Assembly (NCBI GenBank): GCA_035513995.1
Contig: DATKBL010000063.1
Span: forward strand, 1-15,972
Origin: DASUTW01 sp035513995
Lineage (GTDB): Bacteria > Actinomycetota > UBA4738 > CALAEC01
Reading direction: 5' to 3'
DNA length: 15,972 nucleotides
Program-made: the position numbers and the translations under genes
The notes under the pieces: generated by a model
The model's database searches: none
Told to the model about the DNA's origin: nothing
What the model saw: the letters and a program-made list of their open reading frames with translations, nothing else
Shown: piece after piece, positions 1 to 6,654 of the stretch
How the letters are laid out: each line of letters starts with the position of its first letter
Position numbering within the stretch: position 1 is the first letter of the stretch

Positions 1-385
1 AGTCGACCCGGGACCGCGCCCCCTCCAGGAACGGTCCACGCTCCACCAGGACCCTGAGGTGCGCGCCCCGGGCGACCACGCCGCCCGGGTCGCGCACCTC
101 GAACGAGAACCGCAGCCTTCGGCCGTCGACCTCCTCGAGCACGGCGGTCGCCTCGACCCGGGCTCCGGGCGGGGTGGGGGCGAGGTGGTCGAGCTCGACG
201 CGCGCCCCCACCGACGTGGTCCCGGGATCGAGCGCGGTCTTCACGGCCGCCACCGCGGCCCGCTCCACGAGGGCCAGGACCATCGGGGTTGCGTAGACCT
301 CCACGTCGCCCGAGCCCACGCCCTCGGCCGTCTGTTCCTCGGCCACCGTCTCGGCGATCGTGGCGCTGATCCCGGGCTCGAGCAT
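1..385 (-). CDS. FlK-type (fluoroacetyl-CoA thioesterase-like) hotdog thioesterase, 3' end cut by window edge
   Basis: The gene is read on the minus strand from the ATG at 385 and stays open through 128 codons to the window edge, so the C-terminus is missing. It is a single small hotdog domain. In FlK a Thr, a Glu and a His form the active site (T42, E50, H76, from memory). Here T33, E41 and H67 have exactly the same spacing (8 and 26 residues), in the contexts YATPM, LVERA and LDHLAP. Such proteins hydrolyse acyl-CoA thioesters in the cytosol; the real substrate is unknown and fluoroacetyl-CoA is unlikely. The start sits 7 nt after a TAGCCT -10 with no Shine-Dalgarno sequence, so the mRNA should be leaderless. 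It is divergent from the membrane protein at 410. The family call is good; the specific substrate is open. Confidence 0.8.
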   Translation of the reverse strand, partial: MLEPGISATIAETVAEEQTAEGVGSGDVEVYATPMVLALVERAAVAAVKTALDPGTTSVGARVELDHLAPTPPGARVEATAVLEEVDGRRLRFSFEVRDPGGVVARGAHLRVLVERGPFLEGARSRVD

Positions 386-409
386 CCCCTGTAGGCTAAC
401 CCGCGGCAT
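386..409. promoter_or_regulatory. Bidirectional promoter with one shared symmetric -10 (TAGGCTA)
   Basis: Only 24 bases separate the two divergent start codons. They contain TAGGCTA at 392-398, which reads as TAGGCT on the plus strand (392-397) and TAGCCT on the minus strand (393-398). Both fit the TANNNT -10 pattern. On the minus strand 7 nt separate the hexamer from the ATG at 385, which predicts a leaderless transcript. On the plus strand 12 nt separate it from the ATG at 410, which predicts a leader of only a few bases. No convincing -35 is visible. A promoter is inferred, not proved. Confidence 0.6.
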
Positions 410-1195
410 ATGGAAGGGGCATCCGGGGTGATCGCGCTCGTGCTGGCCGAGACCGCGGCCGGCAGCGCCGCCGTCCTGTGGCTCACGGGGCTCTGGGGGA
501 AGGTGAAGCGCGGCTTCTTCATCCTCACGACGGCGACGGTGCTCGTCTGCGCGTGGCTCACCGCCCTGGCGGCCGACGCGGCCCGGGCCCCGGCTTTGGG
601 GGAGCCGGCCCGCCTCGTGGTGCTCATCGCGATCGGGCTGTCGGCGCTCTCGGGGCTCTCGCTGCTCGCGCTGATCGCCCGCCGGGGGACCGCGGCGAGG
701 GTGCTCGGGCTGGCGTCGGTGCCGACGGGCCTGGCGCTCCTCGTGGCGATGGCGCGGGTCGCCGAGTCGAGCGGGGTGATGGCCGCGTTCCAGCTCCTGG
801 CCGGGGCCGCGTTCATGGGCGCGGCGACGGTGGGGCTGCTGCTCGGGCACTGGTACCTCGTGGACCGGGGGCTCTCCCGCGAGCACATCCAGCGGCTGGC
901 GCTCGTGCTGATCGGCGCGGTCCTCGTCGAGGTGGTCGCGGTGATCGCCGGGCTCTCCGGCGAGGCCCCCCCGGCCCAGGGCTTCAGCCCGTTCCTCACG
1001 GTTGGAGGCGCGGCGTTCCACCTGGCGATCGTGCTGGGGATGGTGGCGATCACCGCGCTGATCGCGTTCCTGATCCGGGCGGCGCTGCGCGAGACGCGGC
1101 CGCGGGCCGTCCAGGCCGCCACGGGCTTCTTCTACCTCGCCGTGATCACCGCGTTCACCGCGGAGCTCGCCGCGAAGGTCCGGTTCCTCGGCTGA
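410..1195 (+). CDS. Polytopic integral membrane protein of unknown function (about 8 TM helices)
   Basis: The 261-residue protein is almost entirely hydrophobic, with about eight predicted membrane helices at roughly residues 6-26, 36-56, 68-90, 98-118, 123-150, 162-182, 196-225 and 233-253. The loops are short. A conserved-looking GHWYLVD motif ends helix 5 and is followed by a charged loop (SREHIQR). A single His also lies inside helix 7 (AAFHLA). The two membrane histidines could bind a metal or haem, but that is speculation. There is no signal peptide beyond helix 1. It is the first gene of a tightly coupled plus-strand chain: the next ATG begins one base after its TGA. I do not recognise the family. 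Confidence 0.75.
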   Translation: MEGASGVIALVLAETAAGSAAVLWLTGLWGKVKRGFFILTTATVLVCAWLTALAADAARAPALGEPARLVVLIAIGLSALSGLSLLALIARRGTAARVLGLASVPTGLALLVAMARVAESSGVMAAFQLLAGAAFMGAATVGLLLGHWYLVDRGLSREHIQRLALVLIGAVLVEVVAVIAGLSGEAPPAQGFSPFLTVGGAAFHLAIVLGMVAITALIAFLIRAALRETRPRAVQAATGFFYLAVITAFTAELAAKVRFLG

Positions 1196-1196
1196 G

Positions 1197-1817
1197 ATGG
1201 ACGCCGTCGCGCTGGCGGTGGCCTGGGCGGGACCGGTCATCGTGGCCGGCGCCTGGGCCGCGATCCGCCTCGGGGGCGTGTCGATCTGGGCGGCGATGGG
1301 CTGGACCGCCGGCCCGCTCGGCCTCCTCTCGCTCCTGACCGGATGGGTGGAGCCGGGAGGCGGCCTCGTCGTGGTCCCGATCGGCCTGGGCGCGGGGCTG
1401 GTCCTCTACGCCGCCACCTTGGTCTTCCTGCACCTGGTCCGGGGCTGGACCCTCCTGACGCGCCACACCCGCGAGGTGTACTCGTGGCGCCGTGGGATGT
1501 CGCTCGGCGCCGTGGTGGCGATCGCGTGCCTGGTCGTGGCCCCGGGCGAGGAGGCGCTCTGGCGGGGGCTCGTGCAGGGGCGGCTCGCCGCGGCGATAGG
1601 GGACGGGGCCGCCGCCGCCGGGGGATGGGCACTGTACGTGGTCGCGAACCTCGCGAGCGGGAGCGTCCCCATCGTGCTGGGGGCGGCGGTGGGAGGCGCG
1701 GTCTGGGCCGCCCTGGCCTTCTGGACGGGAGGGATCCTCGCCGGCGTCGCCTGCCACGTGGTGTGGACGGGCCTGATGATCCTGCGCCCGCCGGTGGAGG
1801 AGGGCCCGCCGGGATGA
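1197..1817 (+). CDS. CPBP-family (Abi/CAAX-like) intramembrane protease homologue with altered motifs
   Basis: The protein has 206 residues and about six membrane helices. The first CPBP signature is present as E118-E119-A-L-W-R123 (EExxxR) after a hydrophobic helix, and a later His (H187, CHVVW) fits the third motif. In the family a glutamate and histidines form a membrane-embedded active site related to Rce1, the CAAX protease. The second motif, usually FxxxH, reads YVVAN here (N151), and the residue four after H187 is Thr instead of Asn, so activity may be reduced or different. The start lies one base after the upstream stop (TGA-G-ATG), and its own stop overlaps the next start in ATGA. 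Targets are unknown; roles in envelope processing or bacteriocin self-immunity are known for relatives. Confidence 0.75.
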   Translation: MDAVALAVAWAGPVIVAGAWAAIRLGGVSIWAAMGWTAGPLGLLSLLTGWVEPGGGLVVVPIGLGAGLVLYAATLVFLHLVRGWTLLTRHTREVYSWRRGMSLGAVVAIACLVVAPGEEALWRGLVQGRLAAAIGDGAAAAGGWALYVVANLASGSVPIVLGAAVGGAVWAALAFWTGGILAGVACHVVWTGLMILRPPVEEGPPG

Positions 1818-2758
1818 TCCCTGAAGATGCCCGCCGGGTCCTGACGGAGGGCGTGCTCTGCTACGCGGCCGCCCCGGGCGCCGACGCGCCTCACGTCACC
1901 CCGGTGGTCTTCGCGCTCGAGGAGGACCGCCTGTGGGCGACGACCGCTCGCCGCTCTCGGAAGGCGCGTCTCTGGCGGGAGCGGCCGGACGGCGCCGGGC
2001 TGGTCCGGGCCGGCGACCGAGCGGTGGTGTTCCGCGGCCGGGTCGACCTCTACGATCTCCTCGACCCGTCGTCATGGCCGCGGTCGGTCCTGCGGAGCCC
2101 GCTGCTGACCCGAGCCGCGCTGCGGTTCTCGCGGAAGAACGCGAGGTTCTTCGCCGGCTACGCGCGCGACGCGTACCGTGTGCCCCTGGGCTGGACCCCG
2201 CCGGGGAGGGTGTTCCTCTCGCTGGCGATGGAGTCCGGCGCCCTGCTCGATCTCCCCCGTGGAACCGTGCTCGCGGCCTGGGGCTCGACCGAGCGAGGCC
2301 TGGCGAGCGAGGCCTCGTTCCGCCGGCTGCCCTCGGGCGGGGCTCCCGACGCGGGGCTCCCCGCGAACCTCCGCGAGGCGCTGGGGTCCGAGGGGGAGGG
2401 CGCGCTGGCCGTCGGCTCGGGTCGCGCGACGGTCCTGCCCGCCCGCTGGCGGCGGTCCGAGGACGAGGGCGCCTACTACGCGGTGGTGCCCACGGCGTTC
2501 CTGGAGCTCGCCAACGTGGGCGCTCGAGCGCCCGCGGCCCTGGTCCTCGATCGCGCCTCCCGATGGCGGGCGTCGCGGATGCTCGGGGTCCAGCTCCGGG
2601 GCGAGGCCCGCGTCTTCCTCCCGGAGCGGCTCCGGTCGGGGCGAGCGTCCGTGGTCGAGCGCTCGGGGGCGGGCGAGGGCGAGGCGGCGATCCGCCTGCG
2701 CCCCGACCGCGTCGTGTGGTGGCGAGGCTGGACGAGCGGTAGCCTGGGCGGCCGATGA
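1814..2758 (+). CDS. PNPOx-fold flavin/cofactor-binding-like protein, probably an internal duplication
   Basis: The protein has 314 residues, roughly twice a usual split-barrel (pyridoxamine 5'-phosphate oxidase-like) domain. The N-terminal part has the familiar order of a strand (HVTPVVF), an E-D-R-LW-T strand, RRSRKARLWRERP and then GDRAVVFRGRVDLYD, the layout of the flavin- or F420-binding region in this superfamily. The C-terminal third repeats the order: DEGAYYAV, then ANVGARAPAALVLDRAS, then LGVQLRGEARVF. The ATG at 1814 overlaps the upstream stop (ATGA), which is why I prefer it to the longer open frame starting at 1343. Whether it reduces a substrate, oxidises one or only binds a cofactor cannot be told. 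It sits in a chain of envelope-type genes. Confidence 0.7.
   Translation: MIPEDARRVLTEGVLCYAAAPGADAPHVTPVVFALEEDRLWATTARRSRKARLWRERPDGAGLVRAGDRAVVFRGRVDLYDLLDPSSWPRSVLRSPLLTRAALRFSRKNARFFAGYARDAYRVPLGWTPPGRVFLSLAMESGALLDLPRGTVLAAWGSTERGLASEASFRRLPSGGAPDAGLPANLREALGSEGEGALAVGSGRATVLPARWRRSEDEGAYYAVVPTAFLELANVGARAPAALVLDRASRWRASRMLGVQLRGEARVFLPERLRSGRASVVERSGAGEGEAAIRLRPDRVVWWRGWTSGSLGGR
2740..2745 (+). promoter_or_regulatory. Candidate internal -10 (TAGCCT) for the SRPBCC gene
   Basis: TAGCCT lies inside the last codons of the PNPOx-fold gene, 9 nt before the ATG at 2755. It matches the TANNNT pattern seen before other unit-leading genes here. It could start a leaderless SRPBCC transcript in addition to read-through from upstream. 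No -35 is visible. Confidence 0.4.
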
Positions 2759-3198
2759 GCACGATCCGCGACGCGGTCGTCGTCGACGCGACCCCCGAGG
2801 AGGTGTGGCGCGTCATCGCCGACCCCCGGAACCTGCCGCGCTGGAACCGCCAGATCAAGTCGGTCCGCGGGGCCCCCGACCGGGAGCTCGAGCCCGGGGA
2901 CTCCTACCGCGTGGAGCTCCGATTGCTGGGGGTGTCCGCGGAGGTCCGCGCCGAGGTGAAGGAGCTGGACCGGCCTCGATTGTCGGAGGTCGCCCTCACC
3001 GGGCCCGTCGAGGGGACCGTCCGGACGTACGTTCGCCCGATCGGCGCCGCTCGGTCCCGCGTGGAGCATGAGGTGGAGTATCGGTTTCCCGGCGGCGCGC
3101 TGGGGGAGGTCGCGGCGCGAGCCGTGCGGCTGATGGGTGCCTCGTTGATCCTGCGGAGGGGCCTGCGAGCGCAGAAGGAGATGGTGGAGGGCCTATGA
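2755..3198 (+). CDS. SRPBCC (START/polyketide-cyclase-like) ligand-binding protein
   Basis: The 147-residue protein has the START-superfamily helix-grip pattern. A first strand is followed by DATPEEVWRVIADPRNLPRWN, then alternating strands, and the protein ends in a long amphipathic helix (GALGEVAARAVRLMG to the C-terminus) that would cover a hydrophobic cavity. These small cytosolic proteins bind lipids, polyketides or similar ligands; no catalytic residues can be assigned. The start overlaps the upstream stop (ATGA at 2755-2758), and its own stop overlaps the PAP2 start (ATGA at 3195-3198). Being coupled directly to a PAP2 phosphatase, it may handle a lipid intermediate, but that is only a contextual guess. 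Confidence 0.8.
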   Translation: MSTIRDAVVVDATPEEVWRVIADPRNLPRWNRQIKSVRGAPDRELEPGDSYRVELRLLGVSAEVRAEVKELDRPRLSEVALTGPVEGTVRTYVRPIGAARSRVEHEVEYRFPGGALGEVAARAVRLMGASLILRRGLRAQKEMVEGL

Positions 3199-3791
3199 GA
3201 CGACGTCGGATCGGGCGGGCGCTGGGTCTGGCCGGCTCCGCGCTGGCCGTCGCCGCGCTCACGGGCAAGGCGCGCGGGCGCGCGCTCGACGACCGCCTCT
3301 ACGAGGCGATCAACTCCCGGCTCGAGCACCCGACGCTCGACCGGCTCTTCTCGACCCTCACCGAGCTGGGGTCGCTCTACGCGTCGATCGGCGCCGGCGC
3401 GGCCCTGGCCGCCTCGGGTCGGAGGCGCGAGGCCGCGAGCGCCGTCGGCGCGGCCGGCACGATGTGGGTTCTCGGGCAGGCGCTGAAGAGGGGGTACCGG
3501 CGCTCCCGCCCCTTCGACTCGATCGCGCCGGGACGGCTCCTGATCGGGAAGCCTCGGGGCACCTCCTGGCCCTCGAGCCATCCGGCCGTGTTCCTGACCT
3601 TCGCCCTGGTGGCGGCGCGGCGGCTCGACCTCCCCGGTCCGGCTCGCGGCGCGCTCGTCGCGCTGGCCGGCGGCGTGGCGTTCTCGCGCGTATACCTGGG
3701 CGTGCACTACCCCTCGGACGTGGCCGGAGGGATGCTGCTCGGAAGGGCGGTGGCCGACGTGTGGACCGCTGCGGACCCGGACGTTCGCTAG
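3195..3791 (+). CDS. PAP2-superfamily membrane phosphatase
   Basis: The 198-residue protein carries all three acid-phosphatase motifs. The first is K98-x6-R105-P106. The second is P126-S-S-H129 (classically PSGH, here with Ser for Gly). The third is S164-R165-x5-H171-x3-D175 (SRVYLGVHYPSD). H171 is the expected nucleophile and H129 the acid. Several hydrophobic helices place the site at the outer membrane face. Family substrates include phosphatidic acid, phosphatidylglycerol phosphate and undecaprenyl pyrophosphate; the exact one cannot be read here. The start overlaps the SRPBCC stop. Its own TAG stop is also the first three bases of the -10 for lgt. The family call is secure. Confidence 0.9.
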   Translation: MRRRRIGRALGLAGSALAVAALTGKARGRALDDRLYEAINSRLEHPTLDRLFSTLTELGSLYASIGAGAALAASGRRREAASAVGAAGTMWVLGQALKRGYRRSRPFDSIAPGRLLIGKPRGTSWPSSHPAVFLTFALVAARRLDLPGPARGALVALAGGVAFSRVYLGVHYPSDVAGGMLLGRAVADVWTAADPDVR

Positions 3792-3794
3792 ACT
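3789..3794 (+). promoter_or_regulatory. -10 element (TAGACT) for leaderless lgt
   Basis: TAGACT is followed by 7 nt and then the lgt ATG at 3802, the spacing expected for transcription starting at the A of ATG. There is no Shine-Dalgarno sequence. The TAG of this hexamer is also the stop codon of the PAP2 gene. Confidence 0.6.
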
Positions 3795-3801
3795 CGCGAT
3801 C

Positions 3802-4806
3802 ATGGACCTCCTGGCGACCCTGTCGTGGCCCGTGCTCGACCGGATCAACCTGGGCCCCCTGGCGATCTCCCCGCACGGGATCGGGATCGCCGTCGGCTAC
3901 CTGCTGGGGACCTGGTGGATGATGCGGGAGGGGCCGAAGCGGGGCGTGCAGGAGGATCACGTCGGGACGATCGTCCTCTGGGCGCTCGTGGGCGCCATCG
4001 TAGGGGCGAGGTTCTTCTACGTCCTCGGCCACCTCGACGAGTTCGACTCGATCACCGAGATGCTGGCGATCTGGCGCGGCGGCATCAGCCTCGTCGGCGG
4101 GATCTTCGGGGCGATCATCTTCGTCGTCCCCCTGATGCGGAGGTACGGCTACCGGTTCGGCCAGGTGATGGACTCCGCCGCGGCGGGGCTCGCCTTCGGC
4201 ATCGCGGTGGGGCGCACGGGGGACCTCGTGATCGGCGACCACCTGGGGAAACCGACCGACTTCGCGCTCGGGTGGAGCTACACGAGCGGCACCCTGCCGG
4301 GCCCGTACCAGCCCGCGGGGCCGGACACGTGGATCGCGAACCTGGCCGGGCCACACTGCCAGATCATCCGTCCCGAGGGCGCCGAGCTCTTCGAGGGGGC
4401 CTGCGACGCCACCGGCCGGCTCCTCCAGCAGGGGCCGGGCGTCCATCAGACGGCGCTCTACGACATGCTGATCGCGGGGGCGCTGTTCGCCTTCCTCGTC
4501 TGGTTCAGCCGGAAGCCCCGTCGGGAGGGCGTGCTGATCGCCGCCTTCGGGATCTGGTACGGGGCCGGGCGCCTGCTGACCGACTTCCTCCGCGTGGACA
4601 AGACCTGGCCGCTGGGCCTCACCGGGAGCCAGTGGGCGTCGGTCGGCGTGATCGTCGTCGCGGTCGTGGTGCTGACCCGGTTCGCCCTGCGCCCGGCCCG
4701 CGCCCCCGCGGAACTCCCCGAGCAGGGGGCCGGGCCGCCGGGGGGCCCGCCCTCGCCCACGGCCGCCGGTCCGACCACGGACTTCGCGCCGCCGCCCGAG
4801 CCCTAG
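3802..4806 (+). CDS. lgt: Prolipoprotein diacylglyceryl transferase with atypical signature residues
   Basis: Lgt transfers diacylglycerol from phosphatidylglycerol to the lipobox cysteine of prolipoproteins, the first step of lipoprotein maturation at the membrane. The 334-residue protein has the N-terminal SPHGIGIAVGY segment, WRGGISLVGG, the signature helix G137-R138-T-G140-D141-x4-D146-H147-L-G, an HxTALYD segment, WYGAGRLLTDFLR near the C-terminus, and about seven TM helices. It keeps the key Arg of the signature. It departs from E. coli in having Val (V98) where the classic FHG histidine lies, and Asp for the usual Asn and Glu. An extracytoplasmic loop at about residues 160-210 carries two cysteines, and a Pro/Gly-rich tail follows the last helix. 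The start is leaderless (TAGACT). It ends in a CTAG shared with mrp. Confidence 0.9.
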   Translation: MDLLATLSWPVLDRINLGPLAISPHGIGIAVGYLLGTWWMMREGPKRGVQEDHVGTIVLWALVGAIVGARFFYVLGHLDEFDSITEMLAIWRGGISLVGGIFGAIIFVVPLMRRYGYRFGQVMDSAAAGLAFGIAVGRTGDLVIGDHLGKPTDFALGWSYTSGTLPGPYQPAGPDTWIANLAGPHCQIIRPEGAELFEGACDATGRLLQQGPGVHQTALYDMLIAGALFAFLVWFSRKPRREGVLIAAFGIWYGAGRLLTDFLRVDKTWPLGLTGSQWASVGVIVVAVVVLTRFALRPARAPAELPEQGAGPPGGPPSPTAAGPTTDFAPPPEP

Positions 4807-5897
4807 GCCTCGCGGAGGCTGAGGGGCTTCCCGCGGGGGCTTCGGATCCGGTTGCCGAGCTCGGCCGCGATCGCCCGGAACGCGTTCCCGGCGGGGGAGT
4901 CCGGCTCGCTCACGACGATCGGCGTCCCCTCGTCCGACCCCTCGCGCAGCGAGAGCTGGATCGGCACGGACCCCAGCAGCGGCACCTCGAGCCCCTCGGC
5001 GGTTCGGGCCCCGCCCCCCTCCCCGAACAGCGGGGTGAGCTCGCCGCAGTGGGGGCACGCGAAGCCGGCCATGTTCTCCACGACGCCGAGGACCTCGAGG
5101 TCGATGTTCGGGTGCTGGGCCATCCGGCCGGCGCGCTCGGCCACCTTCGCGGCCGCCTCCTGGGGGGTGGTCACCACGAGCATCGCGCCGCGCGGCAGGA
5201 ACGACGCGAGCGAGATCGAGACGTCGCCGGTCCCCGGCGGCAGGTCCACGAGGAGCGCGTCGAGCTCGCCCCAGTAGACGTCCCCGAGGAACTGCTGGAT
5301 CGCCTTGTGCAGCATCGGCCCTCGCCAGATCACCGGGGTCTCATCGGAGACGAAGAACCCCATCGAGATGATCTTCACGCCGTGGGCCTGGGGCGGGATG
5401 ATCATGTCGCTGGTCCCCGAGGGCTGGCCGCCCACGCCCATCATCCTGGGGATCGAGAAGCCCCACACGTCGGCGTCGAGGATCCCCACGCGCTGGCCCT
5501 CCGCGGCGAGCGCGGCGGCGACGTTCGCGGTCACGCTCGACTTGCCCACCCCGCCCTTCCCCGACGCGACCGCGATGACCTCGGTCGGCCCCTCGGAGAA
5601 GAACACGGTCTCCTCGCGGCTCTTGCCCCGGCGGAGCATACGCACCATCTCGGCCCGCTGCTCCGAGCTCATCTCGCCCACGCGGACCTCGACGTCGGCG
5701 CCGAGTGGGGCGAGGGCCTCCTCGGCCGACCGGCGCACCTCCGCGTCGGTGCCCGGGATCGGGACGCGCAGCGACACCCTGACGCGATCGGCCTCAACCT
5801 CGACGGCCTCGACGGCGCCGAGCTCGTCCAGCGGCTTCCCGATGCTCGGGTCCAGCGCGCGGTGCAGCGCCTCGCGAACGTCCTGGTCGGTGATCAT
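4803..5897 (-). CDS. mrp: Mrp/NBP35-type iron-sulfur cluster carrier ATPase with N-terminal MIP18 (DUF59) domain
   Basis: The 364-residue protein begins with a MIP18/DUF59 domain (about residues 1-90). It then has a deviant Walker A P-loop (ASGKGGVGKSS) and the ParA/MinD-type motifs ILDADVWG and LLVDLPPGTGD. Late in the protein a C-P-H-C pair would bridge a 4Fe-4S cluster in a dimer. Mrp/ApbC proteins bind and pass on Fe-S clusters in the cytosol, needing ATP. I chose the ATG at 5897 because GAGGAG lies just upstream and the MIP18 domain begins there; the open frame running on to 6107 would read through the promoter. It is divergent from a regulator with a likely Fe-S-binding cysteine cluster, which suggests shared control. 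Confidence 0.93.
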   Translation of the reverse strand: MITDQDVREALHRALDPSIGKPLDELGAVEAVEVEADRVRVSLRVPIPGTDAEVRRSAEEALAPLGADVEVRVGEMSSEQRAEMVRMLRRGKSREETVFFSEGPTEVIAVASGKGGVGKSSVTANVAAALAAEGQRVGILDADVWGFSIPRMMGVGGQPSGTSDMIIPPQAHGVKIISMGFFVSDETPVIWRGPMLHKAIQQFLGDVYWGELDALLVDLPPGTGDVSISLASFLPRGAMLVVTTPQEAAAKVAERAGRMAQHPNIDLEVLGVVENMAGFACPHCGELTPLFGEGGGARTAEGLEVPLLGSVPIQLSLREGSDEGTPIVVSEPDSPAGNAFRAIAAELGNRIRSPRGKPLSLREA

Positions 5898-5970
5898 GGC
5901 TCCTCTACGAGGGTCGCGGATGCCTCCATAGTATCCTGGCTCCTGCCCGCTCCGACCCCGAGGAGGGCGC
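5898..5970. promoter_or_regulatory. Bidirectional promoter between mrp and the SufR-like operon, shared -10 (ATAGTAT)
   Basis: ATAGTAT at 5928-5934 reads as TAGTAT on the plus strand (5929-5934) and TACTAT on the minus strand (5928-5933). Both are good TANNNT -10 hexamers. Predicted starts leave short leaders of about 25-30 nt, each with a Shine-Dalgarno sequence (GAGGAG before mrp, GAGGAGG before the ATG at 5971). No clear -35 is visible on either side. With transcription diverging from one 7-base core, a regulator bound here would affect both units, so autoregulation by the downstream regulator is likely. I saw no strong inverted repeat that I could name as its operator. Confidence 0.6.
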
Positions 5971-6654
5971 ATGGACACCAAGGCCCTCGAGATCCACAAG
6001 GCCCTCGCCGACAACACGAGGTTTCGCCTGTACCGATACCTGCGGCTGGTGGATCGGCCGGTGTCGGTCCGCGAGATGTCGCGCCGCCTCTCCGTGCATC
6101 CCAACACCCTCCGGCCGCACCTGCGACGCCTCGAGGAGGCCGGGCTCGTCCGCCACGAGGTCCGGAAGGGCGATGGGGTGGGCCGCCCGCAGATGCTCTA
6201 CGCGGGGGTGGAGCCTGTCGGCGACGAGGGCCGCGACTTCCGACTGTTGTCGGAGATGCTCCTCGGGATGATCCAGACCGACCGCCAGACCGAGCGGGCC
6301 GCGACGCTCGCGCGCGGATGGGGGGAGTACCTCGTGGCGAGGGACGCGCCGAAGCCCGGCGTGCGGCTGCCCGACCGGAAGAACCTCGCCGTCCTCCAGT
6401 CGGCGATGGACCGCGCGGGGTTCGAGCCGCGGTTCCGGAGGCAGGGGAATGAGGTCGAGGTGACCCTCCGCCACTGCCCGTTCAGGGAGCTGGTGGACGA
6501 TCATCGGGACGTCGTCTGCGCCCTCCACCGCGGGCTCCTCGAGGGGATGCTCGGCGGGCTGCGTCCCCCCCTGGAGCTCCGCGAGCTGAAGCCTTTCGCG
6601 GAGCGCGGCGTGTGCACGCTCCGCGCCGCGCCGCCACGGAGGAGGCGGAGCTGA
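5971..6654 (+). CDS. SufR/COG2345-like winged-helix regulator with C-terminal cysteine cluster
   Basis: The 227-residue protein has an N-terminal ArsR/DeoR-like winged helix (about residues 5-80; LADNTRFRLYRYL, then VSVREMSRRLSVHPNTLRPHLRRLEEAGLV as recognition region, then a wing with GRPQMLY). The C-terminal part has H168-C169-PFREL, C183 in VVCALHRGLL and C215 in ERGVC, a C-x13-C-x31-C arrangement. SufR proteins bind an Fe-S cluster through three similarly placed cysteines and repress Fe-S assembly genes. The gene leads an operon with an ECF sigma and anti-sigma factor and is divergent from mrp, which supports an Fe-S or redox-sensing role. A strong GAGGAGG precedes the ATG, and its stop overlaps the sigma start (TGATG). 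Cluster binding itself is inferred. Confidence 0.8.
   Translation: MDTKALEIHKALADNTRFRLYRYLRLVDRPVSVREMSRRLSVHPNTLRPHLRRLEEAGLVRHEVRKGDGVGRPQMLYAGVEPVGDEGRDFRLLSEMLLGMIQTDRQTERAATLARGWGEYLVARDAPKPGVRLPDRKNLAVLQSAMDRAGFEPRFRRQGNEVEVTLRHCPFRELVDDHRDVVCALHRGLLEGMLGGLRPPLELRELKPFAERGVCTLRAAPPRRRRS
6638..6645 (+). promoter_or_regulatory. Shine-Dalgarno site (GGAGGAGG) deciding the sigma factor start
   Basis: GGAGGAGG lies 8 nt before the ATG at 6654, which itself overlaps the regulator's stop (TGATG). This favours 6654 over the later in-frame ATG at 6705. Confidence 0.6.

Noticed and set aside
3358..5058. 566-codon open frame on the minus strand
   Set aside because: It lies antisense to PAP2 and lgt, whose motifs are clear; its own translation is Arg/Pro/Gly-rich noise.
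5898..6107. Longer N-terminus for mrp from an ATG at 6107
   Set aside because: It would be antisense to the regulator and would cross the divergent promoter; the MIP18 domain begins at the ATG at 5897.
3825..6452. 875-codon open frame on the plus strand
   Set aside because: It is antisense to mrp and out of frame across lgt and the regulator, has low-complexity Arg/Gly/Pro composition, and matches no family; it is a by-product of high GC.
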